From Streptomyces tendae (GTDB lineage Bacteria > Actinomycetota > Actinomycetes > Streptomycetales > Streptomycetaceae): DNA of 54,577 nucleotides. A program made the position numbers and the translations under genes. Where the stretch lies: NCBI RefSeq assembly GCF_014650435.1, contig NZ_BMUY01000019.1, positions 111,042-165,618 of the forward strand, written 5' to 3'. The notes under the pieces were generated by a model. That model did not search any database, was not told where the DNA came from, and saw only the letters and a program-made list of their open reading frames with translations. Below, piece by piece: positions 8,738-17,051 of this stretch. Position 1 is the first letter of the stretch. Each line of letters starts with the position of its first letter.

Positions 8738-10230
8738 GTGGCCCTGCTTTCGGGGTAGACGCCGGGGTCACCGGTGGTCGGGGGCGAGGTCGGGGTGGGG
8801 GTGGGGGCGGGGCCCTGGGTCGCGGGCGCGGTCCTCTGGGTGGCCGCGGCGGCGGGCGCGATGACGGCGGCGCTCGCGGCGGCGGGCGCGGTAACGGCGG
8901 CGCTGGCGGTGGCGGCCCGGGGGCGGTCGCCGATGGCCTCGCGGTAGCGGGCGACGGTGCCCTCGGCGGCGCGCGCCCAGGTGAAGTGCCGCAGCACGCG
9001 TTCGCGTCCGGCGGCGCCGAGCCTGGCCCGCAGTTCACGGTCGCCGAGCAGCCGGTTCAGCCCGGCGGCCAGCGCGTCGGCGTCGCCCGGCGGCACCGCG
9101 AGGCAGGTCTCCCCGTCGGGTCCGGCGACCTCGGGGACCGCCCCTCCGGTGGTGGCGAGCAGCGCCGTACCGGCCGCCATGGCCTCGGCGGCCGGCAGCG
9201 AGAAGCCCTCGTACAGCGACGGCACGCAGGCGACCTCCGCCGACCGCACCAGGTCGACCAGTTCCGCGTCGGAGATGCCCTTGACGAACTCGACGGCGCC
9301 TTCGAGGCCGTACCGTTCGATCGCCTGGGCGACGGGCCCCTCGGCGGGCCGCTTGCCGACGACGACGAGGTGGGCCCCGGGGTGCTCGGTGCGCGCCTTC
9401 GCGAGCGCCTCGACGAGGAAGACCAGGCCCTTGAGCGGCACGTCGGCGCTGGACGTCGTCACGATCCGGCCCGGCACCCGGGGCACCGACGGGTCGGGCG
9501 AGAACAGGTCGGTGTCGGCGCCGATGTGGACGACGTGGATGCGGTCGTCCCGTACGCCGAGGTGGTCGACGATCTCCTGGCGGGAGGTGCCGGAGACGGT
9601 GAGTACGGAGGGCAGGCGGCGCGCGACGCGCTTCTGCATCCGGGTGAAGGCGTACCAGCGGCGCACGGAGTAGCGGCGCCCCCGGCTGTCGGCGGCGTCC
9701 AGCTCCAGCTGCCGGTCGACGGTGATGGGGTGGTGGATGGTGGTGACGAGCGGGGCTCCCACATCGCCCAACAGCCCGTACCCGAGCGTCTGGTTGTCGT
9801 GCACGACGTCGAAGTCGCCGCGGCGGGCCCGCAGATGGCGGCGGGCGCGCAGCGAGAAGGTGAGCGGCTCCGGGAAGCCGCCGGTCCACATGGTGCCGAC
9901 CTCGAGCGCATCGACCCAGTCGCGGTACTCGCCGCGCTTCGGGGTGCGGAAGGGGTCGGGCTGGCGGTAGAGGTCGAGGCTGGGCAGCTCGGTGAGGGAC
10001 AGCCGGTCCTCCCGGCCGTCGAGGACGTCGAGCACGGGGTAGGGCTGGGCGCCGATGACCTCGACGCGGTGGCCGAGGCGGGCCAGTTCGCGGGAGAGGT
10101 GGCGGACGTAGACGCCCTGGCCGCCGCAGAACGGGTTCCCCTTGTAGGTGAGGAGCGCGATGCGCAGGGGCGGCGAGCCGTCGGCGGCTGGCTCCGGACG
10201 GGGACCCGTCTGACTGGCCTCGGCGGTCAC
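8731..10230 (-). CDS. glycosyltransferase family 4 (GT-B fold)
   Basis: A 499-residue retaining glycosyltransferase. The N-terminal Rossmann domain opens with LRIALLTYKGNPFCGGQGVYV, with the Gly-rich acceptor loop. The C-terminal donor domain holds VPSLYEGFSLPAAEAMAAG, the E-X7-E motif that contacts the nucleotide sugar. The last 50 residues or so are an Ala/Thr/Pro low-complexity tail not needed for the fold. I place the start at the GTG at 10230 because AAGGGGG lies six nt upstream; an upstream GTG at 10266 is in frame but has a poor site. First gene of a coupled operon, with a KstR-like operator 55 bp upstream. Confidence 0.9.
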   Translation of the reverse strand: MTAEASQTGPRPEPAADGSPPLRIALLTYKGNPFCGGQGVYVRHLSRELARLGHRVEVIGAQPYPVLDVLDGREDRLSLTELPSLDLYRQPDPFRTPKRGEYRDWVDALEVGTMWTGGFPEPLTFSLRARRHLRARRGDFDVVHDNQTLGYGLLGDVGAPLVTTIHHPITVDRQLELDAADSRGRRYSVRRWYAFTRMQKRVARRLPSVLTVSGTSRQEIVDHLGVRDDRIHVVHIGADTDLFSPDPSVPRVPGRIVTTSSADVPLKGLVFLVEALAKARTEHPGAHLVVVGKRPAEGPVAQAIERYGLEGAVEFVKGISDAELVDLVRSAEVACVPSLYEGFSLPAAEAMAAGTALLATTGGAVPEVAGPDGETCLAVPPGDADALAAGLNRLLGDRELRARLGAAGRERVLRHFTWARAAEGTVARYREAIGDRPRAATASAAVTAPAAASAAVIAPAAAATQRTAPATQGPAPTPTPTSPPTTGDPGVYPESRATC

Positions 10231-10284
10231 TCTGGGCCCCCTTCTCACTGCGCTGTCCCGCGACACTACGTCGGGAGGTTAATC

Positions 10285-10298
10285 TAGAACAAGTTTCA
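10285..10298. promoter_or_regulatory. KstR-type operator
   Basis: The 14-mer TAGAACAAGTTTCA matches the mycobacterial KstR consensus TnnAACnnGTTnnA, as I recall it, at every fixed position. It sits between the glycosyltransferase operon and the divergent KstR-like regulator, so it could control both. A partly overlapping CAAGT-N5-ACTTG dyad lies at 10290-10304. Confidence 0.65.
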
Positions 10299-10385
10299 GA
10301 CTTGATCGTCAGCGGCTTCGAATCTACCGGCAGGTAGCCGGGCTGTGACGAGTGGATCAGGTGATTCACGCCACGGGGGGAGAAG

Positions 10386-11189
10386 GTGATCGAGGTGGAC
10401 CGTCCGGCAGTGGAGTCCTCCGGCCCGGCGCACCGCTCCTCCGCACCGCCCCTGACCGAGCGGCAGCGGGAGCGCCGCCGCCGCATCCTGCGCGCGACGG
10501 CCAGGCTGGCCTGCCGGGGCGGCTTCGAGGCGGTGCAGATGCGGGAGGTCGCGGAATCCTCGCAGGTCGCCCTCGGCACGCTGTACCGGTACTTCCCGTC
10601 CAAGGTGCATCTGCTGGTGGCGACCATGCAGGACCAGTTGGAGCGGCTGCACGGCACCCTGCGCAAGAGCCCGCCCACCGGCGAGACGGCCGGGGACCGG
10701 GTGGCGCAGACCCTGATGCGGGCCTTCGGCGCCCTGCAGCGCGAGCCCCGACTGGCCGAGGCGATGGCCCGTGCCCTGACCTTCGCCGACCGGAGCGTCT
10801 CGCCGGAGGTCGACCAGGTCTCGCGGCAGACCACGGCCATCGTCCTGGACGCGATGGGCGGCCTGGAGAACCCGACGCCCGAGCAGCTGTCGGCGGTCCG
10901 GGTCGTCGAGCACACCTGGCTGTCGACCCTGATCACCTGGCTCGCGGGGCGCACCTCGCTCGCCCAGGTGCGGGTGGACATCGAGACGGTGTGCCGCCTG
11001 ATCGACGTGACGGAGGCGGAGGCGGGAACGACGGAGGCGGGAACGACGGAGGCGGGAACGACGGAGGCGGGGACGGCGCGGGTGGGAACGACGGAGGCGG
11101 GGACGGCGCGGGTGGGAACGACGGAGGCGGGGACGGCGCGGGTGGGAACGGCACAGGTGGGAACGGCGCAGGCTGCGGAGACCCCCTGA
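10386..11189 (+). CDS. TetR-family transcriptional regulator, KstR-like
   Basis: A 267-residue repressor. Residues about 24-75 form the HTH: RRRRILRATARLACRGGFE, then VALGTLYRYFPSKVHLLVA, with the recognition helix. The ligand domain has QREPRLAEAMARALTFADRS and VVEHTWLSTLITWLAGRTS, which resemble the sterol-catabolism repressor KstR closely. After residue about 212 it ends in a tandem-repeat tail of GTTEA and GTARV pentapeptides that KstR proteins lack. The likely role is control of its own gene and of the divergent operon through the site at 10285-10298; the ligand may be an acyl-CoA or sterol-like thioester. The start may be GTG 10386 or GTG 10395, the latter better spaced from GAAGG. Confidence 0.88.
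   Translation: MIEVDRPAVESSGPAHRSSAPPLTERQRERRRRILRATARLACRGGFEAVQMREVAESSQVALGTLYRYFPSKVHLLVATMQDQLERLHGTLRKSPPTGETAGDRVAQTLMRAFGALQREPRLAEAMARALTFADRSVSPEVDQVSRQTTAIVLDAMGGLENPTPEQLSAVRVVEHTWLSTLITWLAGRTSLAQVRVDIETVCRLIDVTEAEAGTTEAGTTEAGTTEAGTARVGTTEAGTARVGTTEAGTARVGTAQVGTAQAAETP
11022..11170 (+). repeat. 15-bp coding minisatellite in the regulator C terminus
   Basis: About nine to ten units of a GGAACGACGGAGGCG-type 15-mer, alternating late on with GGGACGGCGCGGGTG to make a 30-bp higher-order repeat. Unit length keeps the frame, encoding GTTEA/GTARV pentapeptides. Confidence 0.85.
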
Positions 11190-11201
11190 GAGCCCCGCCG
11201 T

Positions 11202-11873
11202 TCACCCCAGGTGGGAGCGGATCAGCTCCTCGGCCGCGGGCAGCGCCGCCACCTCGTCCGGGCCCATGGTCGGATTGACCGCCCGTCGCCGCAGCGCCTC
11301 GGCGAGGCCGTCCGGCGTCAGGGTGGACGGGTCGGCGAGCAGCGCGGCCAGCATGACCGCGGCGGGCCCGGCCAGCGAGCCGCCGACGGCCGCCACCTGG
11401 GCGAGGATCACCGCGGACGTGCCCCAGTCAAGACCGGGGTCGCCCTCCTCGGCGTTGGACCAGTCGATCACCCGGGGCCCGTCGGCCGTGAGGATCACGT
11501 TGTCCGGGTGCAGGTCCAGGTGGAGGACGCGCGCGCCCGGGTCGGGGGAGCGGTGTGCGGGTACCTCGTGCAGCAGCCGGAGCAGCCCGGCGAGCAGGCC
11601 GCCCGCGTCCTGCGGCGTCAACGCCCCGTCCAGGCAGGCCCGCAGCATCGTCGGCCCGGACAGCCGCTCCATGACCAGGTCCGTACGCGGTGACTGTGTC
11701 GTTGCCGCCCGCACCCGTGGCACCGGGTAGCCGTGCGCCCGCACGTGTTCCATCACCGCGCCCTCGGCCACCGCGTCCCCGGTCCCCTCCCGGTCGCGCC
11801 GCAGCACCCACCCCGCGTCGGCCTCGTACACGTCGGCCGTACGCCCCGCCCCGATCAGTCTCCCCGTCCGCAT
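11202..11873 (-). CDS. aminoglycoside phosphotransferase (APH) family kinase-like protein
   Basis: A 223-residue small-molecule kinase-like protein. The N-lobe has RLIGAGRTADVYEADAGWVLRRD with a glycine loop. The catalytic loop is VLHLDLHPDNVILT, with the HxDxxxxN pattern (His-Leu-Asp-Leu-His-Pro-Asp-Asn), and the metal-binding segment is PRVIDWSNAEEGDP, where Asp replaces the DFG Asp as is usual in APH proteins. The family ranges from antibiotic kinases to homoserine and choline kinases, so the substrate is open. The ATG at 11873 starts the conserved part. The gene converges on the TetR gene (12-bp gap) and diverges from the riboswitch operon. Confidence 0.87.
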   Translation of the reverse strand: MRTGRLIGAGRTADVYEADAGWVLRRDREGTGDAVAEGAVMEHVRAHGYPVPRVRAATTQSPRTDLVMERLSGPTMLRACLDGALTPQDAGGLLAGLLRLLHEVPAHRSPDPGARVLHLDLHPDNVILTADGPRVIDWSNAEEGDPGLDWGTSAVILAQVAAVGGSLAGPAAVMLAALLADPSTLTPDGLAEALRRRAVNPTMGPDEVAALPAAEELIRSHLG

Positions 11874-11939
11874 GCCCGGAACGTATCCCCCGGCCGCTCC
11901 TCCCGTCCGGCCGCCCCTCGGCCCGGCCCCGGCGGGCGG

Positions 11940-12155
11940 GTAAAGTGGCGGCGTCGTCATCACCCGTACGGGGGGAAGCCGGTGCAATTCCGGCGCTGAC
12001 CCGCAACCGTGAGCCGCCCGCCCAGCCCCCCGGGGCCGCGGACGGTGAGCCGGACTGCCCCGTACGGATGTGACCGGCTCACGTGCCCGGCGCCCGCCGG
12101 AGCACGGGCACCGTCGAGGCATACGGGGCCGAGCCGCCGGGGGTGCCCCGTGCTG
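11940..12155 (+). ncRNA. cobalamin (AdoCbl) riboswitch with expression platform
   Basis: The conserved core is unmistakable: GGGGGGAAGCCGGTG, the B12 box GCAATTCCGGCGCTGACCC (about 11985-12002), then GCAACCGTGAG and, after a variable arm, GGTGAGCCGGACTGCC closing near 12060. Downstream are two candidate expression-platform hairpins: GTGCCCG/CGGGCAC at 12083-12111 and ACGGGGC/GCCCCGT at 12123-12151. The ribosome binding site GGAAAGG follows at about 12171. Known role: repress the downstream genes when cobalamin is plentiful. Confidence 0.93.
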
Positions 12156-12189
12156 CCGGGCTCCGCACAGGGAAAGGCACCCGCCGCTC

Positions 12190-13431
12190 ATGAACGTCCG
12201 CCGTCGCAGCAGCGCCGCGGCTCTGGCCGCCATAGCCGTGATCGGCGCCGCCGCCGCGCCCGCGGTCGCCGCCGATCCGTCGCCGTCCTCCTCCCCGTCC
12301 AAGACCGCGCCGTCCGGGCTGTACGGGACCACCGACCCCCAGTACGACGGTGTCTGGCGCCAGTCCCTCGCGCTGCTCGCGCAGGACACGGCGGGCGTGA
12401 TCCCGTCCTCGACGGCCGTGAAGTGGCTCACGGACCAGCAGTGCGCGAACGGCGCCTTCGCCCCCTTCCGCGCCGACCCGGCGGCGGACTGCGACGCCAA
12501 GACCCCGATCGACACCAACAACACGGCCGCCGCCGTCCAGGCGCTGTGGGCCGTCGGCGGGCACGGCGACGTCGTCGAGAGCGCCCTCGGCTGGCTGAAG
12601 TCCGTGCAGAACGAGGACGGCGGCTGGGGCTACAACCCCGGCACCCCCAGCGACGCCAACTCCACCTCCGTCGTCGTCGGCGCCCTCACCGCCACGGAGA
12701 CCGACCCCGAGAAGGTCGTCAAGGACGGCAAGTCCCCCTACGACGCGCTCCTGACCTTCGCCCTGCCCTGCGCCAAGGACAAGGGCGCGGGCGCCTTCGC
12801 CTTCCAGCCCGACAAGGACGGCAAGCTGCTCCCCAACGCGGACGCGACCGCCGCCGGTGTCCTCGGCGCCCTCGGCGAGGGCCTGGTCGCCGACGCCGCC
12901 GACAAGGCCGGCGCCGCCTCGTGCATCGACGCGGACAAGCCCACCCGCGAGGGCGCCGCCGCCAACGCCGCCGCGTATCTCACCGCCACGCTCGCCAAGG
13001 ACGGCCACCTCGTCTCCGCCCTCGGCGGCTCCGCCGACCAGCCCGACTACGGCAACACCGCCGACGCGGTCGTCGCCCTCGCCGCGCAGGGCGGCGCGGA
13101 CAAGGCGGCCGAGCCACTGGCCTGGCTGGAGAAGAACGCCGCGAAGTGGGCCGCGGAGAGCGGCCCGGCCGCCTACGCCCAGCTGATCTTCGCCGCCCAC
13201 GCCACCGGCACCGACCCGCGCGACTTCGGCGGCACGGACCTGGTGGAGAAGCTGAACGCGACGGGGCCGGCTCCGCAGGGGGCGGCGGCGAAGGACACCG
13301 CGTCCGCGAACACGGACGAGAAGGAGGACGACTCCCCCTTCGGCGTCTGGTGGTTCGTCGGCGTCTGCCTGGTCTTCGGCATCGGCATCGGCTTCCTGCT
13401 CAGCAACCGCAACAAGAAGCAGCAGCCGTGA
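12190..13431 (+). CDS. exported, membrane-anchored alpha/alpha-toroid protein (prenyltransferase/squalene-oxidase repeat; intrinsic-factor-like)
   Basis: A 413-residue protein with a signal peptide (RRRSSAAALAAIAVIGAAAA, cleavage near AVAA-DP), then helical-hairpin repeats with GG-W turns (LKSVQNEDGGWGYNPG, TDQQCANGAFAPF, DTNNTAAAVQALWAVGG). A C-terminal hydrophobic segment WWFVGVCLVFGIGIGFLL followed by NRNKKQQ anchors it in the membrane, barrel outside. The fold class also includes the alpha domain of animal intrinsic factor and transcobalamin. Being first behind a cobalamin riboswitch and coupled to an ECF transporter, it is probably an extracellular binder of a corrinoid; that is inference. 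Its stop overlaps the next GTG by 4 bp. Confidence 0.88.
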   Translation: MNVRRRSSAAALAAIAVIGAAAAPAVAADPSPSSSPSKTAPSGLYGTTDPQYDGVWRQSLALLAQDTAGVIPSSTAVKWLTDQQCANGAFAPFRADPAADCDAKTPIDTNNTAAAVQALWAVGGHGDVVESALGWLKSVQNEDGGWGYNPGTPSDANSTSVVVGALTATETDPEKVVKDGKSPYDALLTFALPCAKDKGAGAFAFQPDKDGKLLPNADATAAGVLGALGEGLVADAADKAGAASCIDADKPTREGAAANAAAYLTATLAKDGHLVSALGGSADQPDYGNTADAVVALAAQGGADKAAEPLAWLEKNAAKWAAESGPAAYAQLIFAAHATGTDPRDFGGTDLVEKLNATGPAPQGAAAKDTASANTDEKEDDSPFGVWWFVGVCLVFGIGIGFLLSNRNKKQQP

Positions 13432-14093
13432 CCCGCCGCGTCGTCCTCGTCCTCCTGGCCGCGTTCCTGCTCATCGGGACCGCGGGCCAGGCACAGGCCG
13501 CCGGGTACCGCTACTGGTCCTTCTGGGACCGCGACGGCGGGAAGTGGGTCTACGCCACGCAGGGCCCGTCCCTGGTCCGCCCCTCCGACGGCGACGTGCA
13601 GGGCTTCCGCTTCGCGGTGAGCGAGAACTCGGACGACGCGGCCCAGCCGCGCGGCACGGCGGACTTCGCGTCGATCTGCGCGAAGACCCCGGCCGAGGAC
13701 GGCAGCAAGCGGGTGGCGCTGGTCCTCGACTTCGGCGCGGCGTCCGACGCCCCGTCCGGCGAGACCCCGCCGGCCCCGCGCACCGCCTGCGCCCAGGTCT
13801 CCCCCGACGCGACGACGGCCGACGCCCTGGCCGCCGTCGCCGGCCCCCTCCGCTACGACACCAACGCCCTGCTGTGCGCGATCGCGGGCTACCCGAAGAC
13901 GGGCTGCGGCGAGCAGGTGGCACAGGAGCAGGAGAAACAGGAGGAGCAGGGGACCACAACCGCCCCGGAGCAGAAGGACACCTCGGACGACGGGGGCCCC
14001 TCGGTCGGCCTCATCGCGGGCATCGCGGTGATCGCCGCCCTGGCCGCCGCAGGCGCCTGGCAGGCAAGGCGGCGCAGGAATGCAACCCGCTGA
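13428..14093 (+). CDS. SCO2322-family secreted/membrane-anchored protein
   Basis: A 221-residue protein with signal peptide (RRVVLVLLAAFLLIGTAGQAQA-AG), a compact extracytoplasmic domain, a Gln/Glu-rich linker and a C-terminal helix VGLIAGIAVIAALAAAGAW followed by QARRRRNATR. The domain begins GYRYWSFWDRDGGKWVY and contains DGDVQGFRFAVS, with paired cysteines later (SICAK, RTACAQ, LLCAI, TGCGE). I know the family only by the name of its S. coelicolor member; no biochemical role. Its size and position after the barrel protein suggest a partner to it, possibly equivalent to the transcobalamin beta domain (DUF4430-like), which is speculation. GTG start overlaps the previous stop. Confidence 0.87.
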   Translation: MTRRVVLVLLAAFLLIGTAGQAQAAGYRYWSFWDRDGGKWVYATQGPSLVRPSDGDVQGFRFAVSENSDDAAQPRGTADFASICAKTPAEDGSKRVALVLDFGAASDAPSGETPPAPRTACAQVSPDATTADALAAVAGPLRYDTNALLCAIAGYPKTGCGEQVAQEQEKQEEQGTTTAPEQKDTSDDGGPSVGLIAGIAVIAALAAAGAWQARRRRNATR

Positions 14094-15357
14094 AGCCGCT
14101 GTCCCTGCGGGCAGTCGTGCCGCTGGGGCGATGGGGGTCCCCCCGCGCGAGCGAAGCCGAGCGTGGGGGAGGGTGGGCGCAGGCGGCACCCTGTCAACGC
14201 CGGCAAGCGCCCCCACCCCCCACCAGCGCCGCGAACCCGTACACCCCGGCGCCTGGTGGCTCTGGGCGCTATCCCTCGGCACCGCCGCCACCCGCACCAC
14301 CAACCCCCTCCTCCTCGCCCTCCTCGTCACCGTCTCCGCCTACGTCGTCATCACCCGCCGCCCCCACGCCCCCTGGGCCCGCTCCTACGGCGCCTTCGTC
14401 AAACTCGCCCTCGCCGTCCTCCTCATCCGCCTCCTGTTCACCACCGTCCTCGGCTCCCCCATCCCCGGCACCCACACCCTCCTCACGCTCCCCGAAGTCC
14501 CCCTCCCCGACTGGGCGCAGGGCATCCGCCTCGGCGGCCGGGTCACCGCGGAGGGCATCACCTTCGCGCTGTACGACGCGATGATGCTGGCCACCCTCCT
14601 CATCTGCGTCGGCGCCGCGAACGCCCTCGCCAACCCAGCCCGCCTCCTCAAGTCCCTCCCCGGCGCCCTGTACGAGATGGGCGTCGCCGTCGTCGTCGCC
14701 CTCACCTTCGCGCCGAACCTCATCGCGGACGTCCAGCGCCTGCGCGCCGCACGCCGCCTGCGCGGCCGCCCAGACCGGGGCGTGCGGGGCCTGCTCCAGG
14801 TGGGCCTCCCCGTCCTGGAGGGCGCCCTGGAGCGCTCCGTCGCCCTCGCCGCCGCCATGGACGCCCGCGGCTACGGCCGTACCGCCCAGGTCCCGCCCGC
14901 CGTGCGCCGTACCACCGCCGCCCTCACCCTCGGCGGCCTGCTGGGCATCTGCGCCGGGACGTACGGGCTGCTGACGGCCGCCGGCGGCACGTACGGCATC
15001 CCCGTACTCCTGGCCGGTGGCGCCGCCGCGCTCGGGGGCCTGTGGCTCGGCGGCCGGCGCACCGTCCGCACCCGCTACCGCCCGGACCGCTGGGGCGCCC
15101 GCGCCTGGTTGGTCACCGGCTCCGGCGTCGCGGTCGCCGCGCTCCTGTTCCTGGCCGCCGCCCGCGACCCGGCGGCACTGCACCCGGGCGTGGTCCCGCT
15201 GACCGCGCCCACCCTCCCCCTGTGGCCGGCGGCGGCCGTACTCCTCGGCCTGCTCCCGGCGTTCGTGACTCCCGCACCCGAGCCCGCCCTCCCACCCGAG
15301 CCCGAGCCCGAGCCCGCCCCAGTACCCGCCCCCGTACCCGCCAAGGAGCCGTCGTGA
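14080..15357 (+). CDS. ECF transporter T component (CbiQ-type EcfT)
   Basis: A 425-residue membrane protein that couples the ATPases to the S component. Six to seven hydrophobic segments run from about residue 57 (GAWWLWALSLGTAA). The ATPase-coupling helix carries LAAAMDARGYGRT, the conserved A-R-G motif of EcfT proteins, preceded by the related segment RLRAARRLRG. The C-terminal third has extra membrane helices and ends in an EPEPEP/VPAPVPA tail. The first 50 residues are not EcfT sequence: residues about 17-33 are encoded by a dispersed palindromic repeat. The true start may be GTG 14173. It overlaps the previous gene if ATG 14080 is used, and the next gene by GTGA. Confidence 0.9.
   Translation: MQPAEAAVPAGSRAAGAMGVPPRERSRAWGRVGAGGTLSTPASAPTPHQRREPVHPGAWWLWALSLGTAATRTTNPLLLALLVTVSAYVVITRRPHAPWARSYGAFVKLALAVLLIRLLFTTVLGSPIPGTHTLLTLPEVPLPDWAQGIRLGGRVTAEGITFALYDAMMLATLLICVGAANALANPARLLKSLPGALYEMGVAVVVALTFAPNLIADVQRLRAARRLRGRPDRGVRGLLQVGLPVLEGALERSVALAAAMDARGYGRTAQVPPAVRRTTAALTLGGLLGICAGTYGLLTAAGGTYGIPVLLAGGAAALGGLWLGGRRTVRTRYRPDRWGARAWLVTGSGVAVAALLFLAAARDPAALHPGVVPLTAPTLPLWPAAAVLLGLLPAFVTPAPEPALPPEPEPEPAPVPAPVPAKEPS
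14105..14180. repeat. dispersed palindromic (REP-like) element at the start of the EcfT gene
   Basis: The stretch GGGGGTCCCCCCGCGCGAGC followed by GAAGCCGAGCGTGGGGGAGG forms a long imperfect hairpin. I recall near-identical palindromes scattered in Streptomyces genomes, usually between genes; the preceding GGGCAGTCGTGCCGCTGGGG belongs to the same type. Here it lies at a gene junction and is read in frame. Confidence 0.6.
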
Positions 15358-17051
15358 TCCGCTTCGAGGATGTCTCCGTGACGTACGACGGAGCGGCCGA
15401 ACCCAGCGTCCGCGGCATCGACTTCGAGGTCCCCGAGGGCGAACTCGTCCTGCTCGCCGGTCCCTCCGGAGTCGGCAAGTCCACCGTCCTCGGCGCGGTC
15501 GGCGGCCTCGTCCCGCACTTCACCGGCGGCACGCTGAGCGGCCGGGTCACGGTGGCCGGCCGCGACACCCGTACCCACAAGCCGCGCGAACTCGCCGACG
15601 TGGTGGGCACGGTCGGCCAGGACCCGCTGTCCCACTTCGTGACGGACACCGTCGAGGACGAACTGGCCTACGGCATGGAGTCGTTGGGCCTCGCCCCGGA
15701 CGTGATGCGCCGGCGTGTCGAGGAGACCCTGGACCTGCTGGGCCTGTCCGACCTGCGGTCCCGCCCCATCGCCACGCTCTCCGGGGGCCAGCAGCAGCGG
15801 GTCGCGATCGGCTCGGTCCTCACCCCGCACCCGGACGTGCTGGTCCTGGACGAGCCGACCTCCGCCCTGGACCCCGCCGCCGCCGAGGAGGTGCTGGCCG
15901 TCCTCCAGCGCCTGGTCCACGACCTCGGTACGACGGTCCTGATGGCCGAGCACCGCCTGGAGCGGGTCATCCAGTACGCCGACCAGGTCGTCCTGCTCCC
16001 GGCCCCCGGCGAGGCACCACTGCTCGGCGCTCCGGCGGACGTGATGGCGGTGTCCCCGGTGTACCCGCCGGTGGTGGGCCTGGGCAGGCTGGCGGGCTGG
16101 TCCCCGCTGCCGCTGACGATCCGGGACGCCCGCCGCCGGGCCGCGCCCCTGCGCGAGCGCCTGGCCGACCGGGAGATCCCGGACCACACACCACCCCCGT
16201 CCGCGCCGCTCCCGGCACCCCCCGCCCTGCGGCCCGCCCCGTTCCGTCGGCGCGTGCGCCTGCGCAGGAAGCCCGAGGCGGGCCCCTCGTCCCCCACCCC
16301 GTACGCCGCCGAGGTCCGCTCCCTCGCCGTCCGCCGGGACCGCGTCCAGGCCCTGCGCCACATCGACCTGACGGTGTCCGCCGGCGAGACGGTCGCCCTG
16401 ATGGGCCGCAACGGCGCCGGAAAGTCGACCTTGCTCTCGGCGCTCGTCGGCCTGGTCGAACCGTCGGCCGGTTCGGTCCGGACCGGCGACGCCGTACCGC
16501 ACCGCACGGCGCCCCGCGACCTCGTACGCCGCGTCGGCCTGGTCCCGCAGGAGCCGCGCGACCTGCTGTACGCCGACACGGTCGCCGCCGAGTGCGCGGC
16601 CGCCGACCGGGACGCGGAGGCGGCCCCCGGCACCTGCCGCGCCCTGCTCACCGAACTGCTCCCGGGTGTCACCGACGACACCCACCCCCGCGACCTCTCC
16701 GAGGGCCAGCGCCTCACCCTCGCCCTCTCCGTCGTCCTGACCGCCCGCCCTCCCCTCCTCCTCCTGGACGAGCCGACACGCGGCCTGGACTACGCGGCGA
16801 AGGCCCGGCTGGCCGGCATCCTGCGCGACCTGGCGGCCGAGGGCCACGCGATCGTACTGGCCACGCACGACGTGGAACTGGCCGCCGAACTGGCCCACCG
16901 GGTGATACTGCTCGCGGAGGGCGAGGTGATCGCCGACGGCCCGGCGGCGGACGTGGTGGTGGCCTCCCCGTCCTACGCCCCGCAGGTCGCCAAGGTGCTG
17001 GCGCCGAGGAAGTGGCTGACCGTGGCCCAGGTGCGGGAGGCCCTGTCGTGA
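15354..17051 (+). CDS. ECF transporter ATPase, fused A1-A2 (two ABC domains)
   Basis: A 565-residue protein with two nucleotide-binding domains in one chain. Domain 1 (about 1-235) has Walker A GPSGVGKST, Q-loop VGQDPLSHFVTDTVEDELA, signature LSGGQQQR, Walker B VLVLDEPTSALD and the switch histidine in MAEHRLE. A Pro/Arg-rich linker covers about 255-320. Domain 2 (about 325-560) has Walker A GRNGAGKST, signature LSEGQRLTL (second Gly replaced by Glu), Walker B LLLLDEPTRGLD and switch TLATHDVE-type segment LATHDVELAAE. It powers uptake with the T and S components encoded on either side; both junctions are 4-bp GTGA overlaps. Confidence 0.94.
   Translation: MIRFEDVSVTYDGAAEPSVRGIDFEVPEGELVLLAGPSGVGKSTVLGAVGGLVPHFTGGTLSGRVTVAGRDTRTHKPRELADVVGTVGQDPLSHFVTDTVEDELAYGMESLGLAPDVMRRRVEETLDLLGLSDLRSRPIATLSGGQQQRVAIGSVLTPHPDVLVLDEPTSALDPAAAEEVLAVLQRLVHDLGTTVLMAEHRLERVIQYADQVVLLPAPGEAPLLGAPADVMAVSPVYPPVVGLGRLAGWSPLPLTIRDARRRAAPLRERLADREIPDHTPPPSAPLPAPPALRPAPFRRRVRLRRKPEAGPSSPTPYAAEVRSLAVRRDRVQALRHIDLTVSAGETVALMGRNGAGKSTLLSALVGLVEPSAGSVRTGDAVPHRTAPRDLVRRVGLVPQEPRDLLYADTVAAECAAADRDAEAAPGTCRALLTELLPGVTDDTHPRDLSEGQRLTLALSVVLTARPPLLLLDEPTRGLDYAAKARLAGILRDLAAEGHAIVLATHDVELAAELAHRVILLAEGEVIADGPAADVVVASPSYAPQVAKVLAPRKWLTVAQVREALS

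Noticed and set aside
6909..9038. 709-codon minus-strand frame
   Set aside because: The part upstream of 8006 is Pro/Arg-rich shadow of the methyltransferase; the true gene begins at GTG 8006.
11202..12524. Extended start for the APH-like kinase into the riboswitch
   Set aside because: The extra residues are not kinase sequence and are antisense to the cobalamin riboswitch.
14163..17051. Single 962-codon frame reading into the ATPase
   Set aside because: The first 390 codons shadow the EcfT gene in another frame; the ATPase starts at GTG 15354 overlapping the EcfT stop.
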